Shown here: positions 1-9,000 of the stretch, piece after piece
How the letters are laid out: each line of letters begins with the position of its first letter
Numbering within the stretch: position 1 is the stretch's first letter
Source: Larus michahellis
Lineage: Eukaryota; Chordata; Aves; Charadriiformes; Laridae
NCBI RefSeq assembly: GCF_964199755.1
Contig: NC_133910.1
Span: forward strand, 9,481,711-9,545,710
Length of the DNA: 64,000 nt
Direction of reading: 5' to 3'
Translations under genes and position numbers: made by a program
Notes under the pieces: generated by a model
Told to the model about the DNA's origin: nothing
What the model saw: the letters and a program-made list of their open reading frames with translations, nothing else
The model's database searches: none

Positions 1-46
1 CCATGAAGAAGAGATGAAGGCAGGCAGTGACCGTGAAACACAGCAC
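1..46 (-). CDS. ADGRD2: ADGRD2 exon 16: start of TM3 (cut by window edge)
   Basis: Acceptor TCTCTTCTCTCCAG, then VLCFTVTACLHLFFM in phase 0. The LC cysteine would form the conserved disulfide with extracellular loop 2. The exon continues off the left edge. Confidence 0.85.
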   Translation of the reverse strand, partial: MLCFTVTACLHLFFM

Positions 47-3000
47 CTGGAGAGAAGAGAAATCACACGCTGTTTCAGGAGGAGGAGTCCTCCGGGAGCT
101 TCTGAGCGTGTGTGGCCAGGAGCGTAACCTGCAAATTATTCTGCAGAATGTGCAAAAATGTATTTAAACATCCACAAGCTCCAGGAAGAGTTCTTAAAAT
201 TGCAGCACATGACTAGCCCAACTGTTGCAGCTCACATTCATTTCATCTGTGTGACCACCTCAAACCACAGAAGAGGGAACAGATAAGCATCTTTTCCTGC
301 CATTCTTGGACTTCCCTTGCAGCTCTCTCATCTCAGAGATGCTTGATCCAGCCCCGGGGTATGAAGAGGACACAGAAGGGGACAGAACTGTATGTTGCTG
401 TTTTATAACTACTTACATTTCCTGAAGGATTTTTTTTGTCAGAAACATACTGTCAGAAAAAGGGTGAATTTTCCTGACAGACTGCACAATGCATATATGC
501 ATATCTCCAGACACAGAGACACGATTCCTTCCTAGATGCAAGTTACTGGTAATTAATGAAACATTAATAAAAGGGATTACACTTCTGTTGTTTGCTCTGA
601 CGATAATGCTTGAGTCAGCCTGGTCCTGCTGGCCACACAGGACACTTTGTGGTGAGACAACTTACCTGGTTGGCCTTGGCCAATTCACTGAACATGAGCA
701 GAGCTTCTGCGGCAGCTAACGCAAAGATCAGGTTCTTGTGCACGGTCATTCGTTCACTCTTGGGCACACTGAGGACGGAGAGAGGAAGCCCTCAGCTGCA
801 GCCAAATGAAAGGGTGCACAGGTTCTTACTAGTCCTTGCTGGGCTGTGCAGACCTGCCTGGGTGACCTGCGATCTCTCTGCTACTCACTGCAGAGACGAC
901 AGTCCGAAGAGGCAAGGGGCTGCCCTGCTGGGCAAGCACCTGGTGCTGGGGACGTGCCTGGGCACGGCTGCGCAGACCGTGGCCAGGGCTCAATGGACCA
1001 GCGAGGATGAGGCGGAGGAGCCACTGCTGTGCTCACAAGGCAGATCTCTCTGCTTGCCAAGTGACACAGGAGGGTTGGCACTTGCAGACATAGTCTTTGC
1101 TCCATTTATTTTATAAAAATTAACTCTAGCAGAGCAGCTTTTATGGTAAACATTATTAGTTTAATCATTGGTAAGTCTTCCCAGGGACACTCAGGTGTGT
1201 GCAGAGCTCACACAAACACCTGCCCAGAAACAACCAGCACGGCACCCCCTCCCAAGCCAACGGCAGCCGCTCCCCTCCCTCCCCCTGCTACCGACCACCA
1301 GTGCAGCCCCCAGCCCCTCCCCGCGCACCCGCATCACCCCGCACTGGCAAAGGAGGCCTTGTCTGGGTACTTGTTCTGAAGCAAAATATCGAACGAAAAA
1401 TGCAGAGAAGGCTACAAGTGTCTGGACTTTTCTTACCCAACCACCACGAATAAAATGAAGGTAACTATCAAGGCGCAGAAGGAAACTCCACATCCAATAA
1501 AAGTCAAGGTCTGCAGCGTGAGCTCCTCCTTGGTGGTCCTCTGCTCCAACCATGAAAGAACAGAAGAGACAAACCCCCACCAATTAGCCACAGACTGCTT
1601 GCAGTCCTGGCATCCACCCCACAGAGCGGCAGAGAAAGGCTCCTCCCTGACCTGCATCTCGTACACCTGCAGCAGGACAGCAAAATTCGTGGTGTGGTTG
1701 CAAACACAGGCAGTGGAGTCCAGGAAAGACGTCACCACAGAGCAGCCGGCTGTGGACCACATCCCACCAGCATCTGGGCTAACACACAGCAAAAAAAACA
1801 GAGAAAACATATGGAAATTACCATCCACTTCAACAGAAAGCCAAGGCGTTAAGAGAATTTCATTCTCCCAGCAGCAGCAAAGTCGAAAGGAGGTAGAAGA
1901 GGATACCAGAGACAGGTCTTCACATGGGCTTCCCTTTGGCTCATCCTGCATCTCAGCAGATTTGCTGAGATTAAGGGAAGATCAAATTCAGAGCAGGGCT
2001 AGTGGAACTGTTGGTGCAATAACCAGCTGCGTCCAAAAACACCCTCTTCCCACCTTCCCCAAGCCGATCCGTGCCAGTTACAAGACTGGGACTCTGGAGT
2101 TTTTTTGCACTTGAATGCACTTTTGCACTTGCACCAATCCATAATGTATCACAGTCTCAGTGTTCCCACTGCAGTGACATTCAGCAAAAACACATCTCAA
2201 TGCCAAGCAGTATTTATGGGGCTGGCAGTCCTGCATGTCTGTTGGGCTATATATCTTGGACCAACCCTCCTTTGTTGCAGACAACAATCATAATTAACTA
2301 GGGCTTTCCATTTTAGTTGTATATGCCTCATTAAAGGTCATTTGCTTGTGAGTGACTTTTCCAAAGGAAATCTTCCCAGGAGAGTGCTCTATTCCAGCAG
2401 ATAGAGGATGCCAGCAGGCAAGCAGGCAAAGAATTAGATCCCTAACCTTACCATTACATTTATGTTGTTATGTTTGGTTTTCCAGTGGAAGTAAAAACTC
2501 ATAAATCTGGAGACCCAAATGAAAACAAGGCACCTGAGGCTGAAGTTCCAGAAGGCACAGATGGGCCCCAGCAGCTTATTGGGCAGTTCCTGCAGGCAGA
2601 GAGGGAGAAGAAGAGATTACACAGCCATGCACACACTGTATGTGGACTGATGCAGGTCACTCGGCTGCAACGAGGTCTGTCAGCACAGGACAAACACCTC
2701 CCTGGGGAAACAGGAGTCAAGGCGTGAGACCTGGGCACAGGACACCCCTAAGTCCCAGAGCTCCAGGGGCCTTGGGCCAAGGCCGGGCACAGCCTTGGGG
2801 CCAGGCTGCACGATGCTGCTGGGGCGGGCAGCTGGGGAGTATGGCCACGTCTGGGGGTACCTGGACGCGGTGCTGCAGGTGGTAGCGCACGGACGTGCTG
2901 ATCTCCTGGTAGTCACTGAGCAGAGTGGATGAGATGACAGCAGTGCCCACCGTGGTGCTCAGGTACCTGCCAGGGAAAGCATGCTGCTCACAGGTGCAGG

Positions 3001-6000
3001 AACCACCAGAAAACAGGATCTCACATTATACAAGACAGCCGGAGAGATCCGGAGCCACTCCTGGAGTGCTTCAGTGCCACCAGCGAAGGCACAGGGCAGA
3101 AAGTACCTCAGATTACCTGGCAAATAGAAAACACCACCACTCCCGCCATGACTGCAGGGGGTGACCGCACAGACCAGGCACTGGAGCATCCCGAGCGGTT
3201 GGCAGCCGAGCAGCGCCATGGCCCAGCCAAAGGCCTGGCGAAGGAAGGAGCGGCGTGTGCCGGGCTGCGCAGGCTGCCATCCCCACCTAGTGTTCACAGC
3301 TCCCCGGGAGCTGGGTGCTGCCTCCCGCCCCGCTCTGACAGCCCCATCCACATGGGCCCCGCTCTGACAGCCCCATCCACACGCGCACCCCGGCTCCAGC
3401 AGCTCCGGCCCCAACCGGAGGGGACCCTGCAGCTGCCCTGAGCTCTGGCCCCAGCCCGCCCCAGGTACCCTCCGGGGAAGCAGAGACACGCAGAAGAGAC
3501 ACTGCGGTGCACCGCGGCACACGGGCAGCCCCACTGCACAGCTCAGGCCGAGGTGTGCCAAGAGCCTCTGCCTCCACAAAGCACTGCCCCGGGAGCACCT
3601 TTCCATTGTCCTGTCTCCACAGGCATATTGGAGAAAGCAGGGACAAGGACAAACGGGATGGGATGGAGCAGGGTGGAGGTGACCCCGAAACAGAGGCATT
3701 GAGAGACTCAACGCAGACTTGGAAACAATTTCTCCTGCGGTGCCAAGAGGGCAGCCCTGGGCTGCAGGGGTGTTTCCGTTTCACTCACTTCTGTCCTCCG
3801 TCCGAGGCAGCCACGTCCTGGAAGACAGCGCTGCTGCCAGCGCCGGACAGGCAGCGCTGCAGGGAGCTGTAGCCGAACCACATGTTTTTCACCATGACCC
3901 CGTGGAGACCTGGGCAGAGAGAGCATTGCGGGATGGGCGCCAGCACACAGGGCAGCTCTGAGCAGCCCCTGCTCCAGCACCGCTGCCCCAACCTGGGGGT
4001 GGGATACTGGGGGTCCAGGGCACCCGCAGCTCCAAACTGTGCCTGTAGAGAGGCTGTAGATAATCTCTCCCCCGCAGCCCATCTCCCTTTCACCACGGGC
4101 ATCTCCTCCCCACGCTTCCACAGACTGCGTGTGTGTGGGGTAAAGAGCTCCTGCTTGTTAAGGAAGATGCTGCAGAAGTGCCATGGGGGGACCCAGGGAA
4201 GCACAGGCGTCACAACCTACCTCTGGCTTTCAGTCTTTGCATTTCTTCTGCGGGAACTTCGATGAGGTCGTGTCTGCCTTTCTCAGGGCTCTGGACCAGG
4301 TACGCCTCGCTGCTCAGCTCCTGCCCGCTCATGTCCAGCTTCCTGACCTCCATCCCTGTGGAAGCGGTAAAATCAGGTACTGAACCAGGGTTCAGCCTTC
4401 CTCCAGAGCTACTGCTACAGCAAGGTACCACAAGGATATTAGAACCCCAGCCAAGACCCACAGCAGCAGCAGCAGTCAGATCTCTTTCAGTGCAAACCAT
4501 GTGCATCTGGGCTCAGTTTGTCTCCTGCGCCCAAAGGTTTCTTACAATCCTTCTACAATCCACAGTGTGGGAGACATCTGCCACACTGTGACACTTGGGC
4601 ACGAAGGAAACGGGGACAAGACCATAGCGTTAGCAAGAGATGAGCCAGAGAAGGAGGGGTGCCAGCAGTGGACTTGGACTGGGAAGCAGACGGGACGACT
4701 AAGCTGGGTCCCAGTGAGATGCCCTCCCCAAGCTCTGCCAGTGCCACTCACCAACATTCCCATGCTGGATTGTGATCTTTGTCCTCCCTGCGGTCAGCAG
4801 TGGGGCTAAGTGTGACACCATTCTGTCGCAGAGCTCAACAACAGCCATGGGCCCTCTGATAACCTGCAAACACAGACAGAGCAAAGGAAATCAGCACCTG
4901 CACCACCAGCTCACACTTCCCACAGCTCACAAGTTCTCTCAAATGCTTGGTCCTTGGCAGAAAAAGAGAAGTTGGGACTCAAGGCTTTTGTTTCACTTTT
5001 CTTTGATTTCTTCAATGAAGTATGTTCCCAGTTCCTCCAGCAACGGAGACAAGACTGGCAATGAGGGAAACTTGCTGGTCTCTATAAAAAGTCATTAAAA
5101 CAGCATGGAAATAAACAACTAAACAAGCTTCTGGAAAGAATGGAGTTTTTTAGACCTGACTTCTGACTTTTGCAAAGCTGTAGAACAACGATCCTCTCTT
5201 CCTGGAAAGGGTTTCACCCAGAAAGAGACTCTATTGCTGGAAGGGTAGTGGTGACTGGCCCCATTACTCAAGGTCCTGCGTGTGCTGGGCACCACAAGTG
5301 CCACCCCTGCAGTACACAAACCCAAACCCTTTCTCCTGCAGCAGATACATCTGCTGCACCAGCTACACTGTGCCAGAGCTGGTTTTATGCCACTATTGAG
5401 AAGCTGTGAGTAATTGTGGCCACGGAGACCTAAGCAACTCTAAGCGATGAGGTAAACTGAACTATTCAGCATCCTTTCATCTCTGGAGGTCCCTGGCTTG
5501 GTTCCTGGAGCGCTGGCCAGGCCAGACGCTGTCACACATTTCCCAGAGACAGGTGGAGAGTGCAGACCGTACAACAGACACAAAGGACCCATATGAGAAG
5601 GGAAGGAGCTAATGGAGAAAATCCTAACGGGGGTGGGATGATGGAAATCCCTCACACAAAGCCTGGCGGTGTTTTGAACAGTGTGGGGGCTGATGACAGA
5701 TAGCTCCTTGGCAGCCCACCCACGGAAAATACAACAAACTATAAAGCGAAGGGCATTGCCCTGCCAGAGACAGCAGGATGTGGGAGCAAAGAATCTACAA
5801 AGCACTGGGAATCTGCAAACTGTGTGTAAGTCCTGTAAATCCAGGCTGACAAAGTGGAGAAGCTTGAAGAGAGCTGAGACAACCACTGGAAGGCACCATT
5901 TGACTGCACTTGTTTGCACCTCCAACAAATGAGGTGACGGTAAGATAGCTGGCCCTTATGCGAGCTGCCAAAGAGGCCCCATGCCCATGCTTGCAGCAGT

Positions 6001-9000
6001 TTCACAAGCTCCAGAATATGGCCAGAAAGGCTAAATGTCACCATGCAAGGACAGGTCCTCAGCCTGTGGTCATACAGCAGGACAAGGAGCTGCACACACA
6101 AGATGAACAGATGTGGCCCACAGCGGCCAGACTGCCGGTGACACTGTTACCTGGCTGACTGATGACCATGTTTCAATATTCTGCTCTTCCAAGATTAACT
6201 CCATCACTTCCACATAATCCTGGCCCAACTGCTCCAACATCTCCAGATCCTCTCCCTCCTGGACTTCCACATCAGAAACTTGCTTTAGTAATTGAAGCAC
6301 CGCAAGGAGGTCAGACGACTCCAGCACGGGTGTCTCTGCTTCCCTCAGAACAGTTGTCAAGACATCAAGAGCACCAAGAGCAACAGAGAGGTTCATGTCT
6401 TGGACACCACTTGTGAAGAGGTTCTCAGGAATCTGCCATGGAAAAGATGTTTTAGTTCAGTGCAGAGCCCTGATCAGCTATGCCTTGGCAATGCCCTGCA
6501 CATCCTCACTGGGGTGAGGACACTGGCCTGGCCAACCAGGCATGTCTTAGGGGAGCATCTGCCTTGACATTTTGAACTCTTTTGTCCAGCCTCTCAACCT
6601 CAGTGAGCCGAGTCAACCTGAAGCAACATTTTGCTTGTTTGATCATAGCGTGAGTTACAGCTGTATTGGTCACATGTTTCAACAGCAGCTCAGAAAAGGC
6701 CACAGGTGTACCTGCTGGCAAAGTGACCTCAAACACCAGTAGGTGCCAGCAAGTCCACCCCAACAGCTCCTGCCTGCTCCCAGCGTCAGCTGCCTCTGCT
6801 GGGGCTGCAGGACTCACCACAGTCCTCTCCGCAAGTGTGTTCACTCGGCCAACAAGCGAATGGCTGGTTTCCAGCTGAGCTTTTTTCAGTTGCCAGTATG
6901 CATCTGAGAATAAAGCAAAAGCATAACCATTGCATGGTGTCTAGCAGCATGGTTAACACATGCCATGTTCAAAGCCTGGGGAACAGTCCTCAGATGGTGG
7001 GTAAGTTTGTAGGACAGTTGGGACAAGGAGACTTCACAGCTGTATTTTATTTCTAGTACAAGATCCCATCTGGAAAGACAGTCTAACACTTGTTTTCTGC
7101 CTCCTCCCCATGTTCCCCTGGCCAATGAGTCTGCAGATGCCTGGGCTGGAGGCACTCTACAGCATTGCATCCAGAAGCCATGTAACACGTACAACCACTG
7201 CTTAACTGGAGAACAGCGAAATAACCTGTCAGAGAGCATGCAACCGAAGCAAAGTCAGAGCTACAGCAGGTTTTGCATGCGATCTCTTCAGAGCGGACAC
7301 GAGGCCTCCCCAACACTGGCCATCATCCTAGCTAGGACCTCCAGGAGTGAATGCCGTGGAAGTAATGAATAAATAAATAACAGATGCTGTACCCTTTCTG
7401 TAGCGACAGATAAAAGGCAAAGACTGCAAACAAGATGCGTAACTGAATCCACTGCTGCCAACTTCAAAAACTCGGCATTCCTCAACAGGCCCTGTGGAAA
7501 CACACACAAACAGAAGGCCCAGGTCCCCCAGAGACATGCCATCCCCTGCAGGCACCATGTTTCCTGCAAGCAATCCACAAACCCCGATGAAGACAAAAGC
7601 TGCCGACTGCTCCTCCAGCAGCCCCAGACCGGGCTCAGAAACTGCTCCCGACCCGCCTGGTAAATCCTTTCCAGAAGGAACCCAGAGGAGGTGGCAGTGC
7701 CAGATCCTGAGTTCGTGATCTATCAGTAATGTCACACCAGTCTGGCTGAGAGACCGAACCCCCCCGCAGCACAGCGCTGAAGCACCGGGTGTGCAAACCC
7801 AGGAAGCAGCAGCGCTGACAAGTAAGCCCTTTCTCTCCGTAGAAGAGAAAGCCCGTAATTAGCCCAGGACATCTGAAGAGCTGTCTTTGCCAGGGTCATT
7901 GCAGGGGTCTCCAATGACCCAGGGTTTAGTGAAGACTGTCCTTAATCCAATGATTTGTAAACCACCCAGCCCAGCTCTGAATGTGCTTCTGCTTTCCTTC
8001 CCGGAGGCGAAGCATCATTCTACAAACTGCACCAAATTCCCTCTCTAAGGACAGGACTGGCTTCTCGGACCATCCCTGCGTTCTGACCCCCCATTGCAGG
8101 AGAGAGCGGAAGCAGAGAGGGGAATGAGACCTACCTGGGCAAAGAAACCGTGCGGTCACCTCCTGAACGGTGCTTTCAACCTCCAGAGCTTTTGAGCTCC
8201 ACCCAAATACAAGGTCTTGCTCTACCACCCAGCACGACCGAACCTTCTCAATCTGCTCCGCGCCGAGGACTTTCTGCCAGATGTGCAAGTCGGTGATGTT
8301 CCCACTGAAGGACTCTTTCTCCCTGAAGGTGCCCCCCAGGGAATCTTGATCCTGCCCAATTATGAAAGTCCCCTGACCGTAGATGGCCTGTGGGGCAGAC
8401 GGCCCCACAGCACACAAACCGCTGGCAGACGCCCTCCTTTTACCATCGGCATAGATGGCCCAGGTCCCGTTTTCCTGCTGCCAGGTCACGCAGAAGTGAT
8501 GCCACTGTCCATCAGCACGGAACACAGGCAGGTATGGGGAATGGTGCCCGTGGACTATGAGAGCAAATCGAACAAAGTCTTCCTCGTCGACAAAGCCACG
8601 GAGCTGGAACTCGTTAATAAAAGCCGGCACAGCATAGGAGAAGATGGTAGCAATCTCCTGGGTCCTGGTGTCCCACTGGAGGTGGGCGCAGGCTGTGACA
8701 GCAGGCAGCGCTGGGAAGTCAGAGAGCACCTTCACGTATTTTGTGTCTGTTTTGTCTCCAAATACCAGGACTGGTACAACGTGGTCCCCTAGAAGGAGAG
8801 ATTTCAGCCAGCATAAAGGAAGAAGCATGGGCCGAAGCCTGCTCACCTTCCACTGGGACGAGACCATCATTTTCATCTGCCTCCTACTCAAGCTAAGGAC
8901 TCGTGGGCCCTGCAGGCAAGGACATCCTGTGAGCATGCAGCAAGGCTTCTGCTTCGCCCCTCCCTGGAGGGGTCAGGAAGGCAAGCAAGCTGAGGCTGTG

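Noticed and set aside
1455-2114. 219-codon plus-strand frame
   Set aside because: Antisense to the ADGRD2 GPS and TM1 exons; no motif of its own.
6506-6844. 112-codon minus-strand frame beside ADGRD2 exon 6, considered as an extra GAIN exon
   Set aside because: Exon 6 ends at a consensus donor at 6818 and joins exon 7 in phase; the rest of the frame has no in-phase splice sites of quality.
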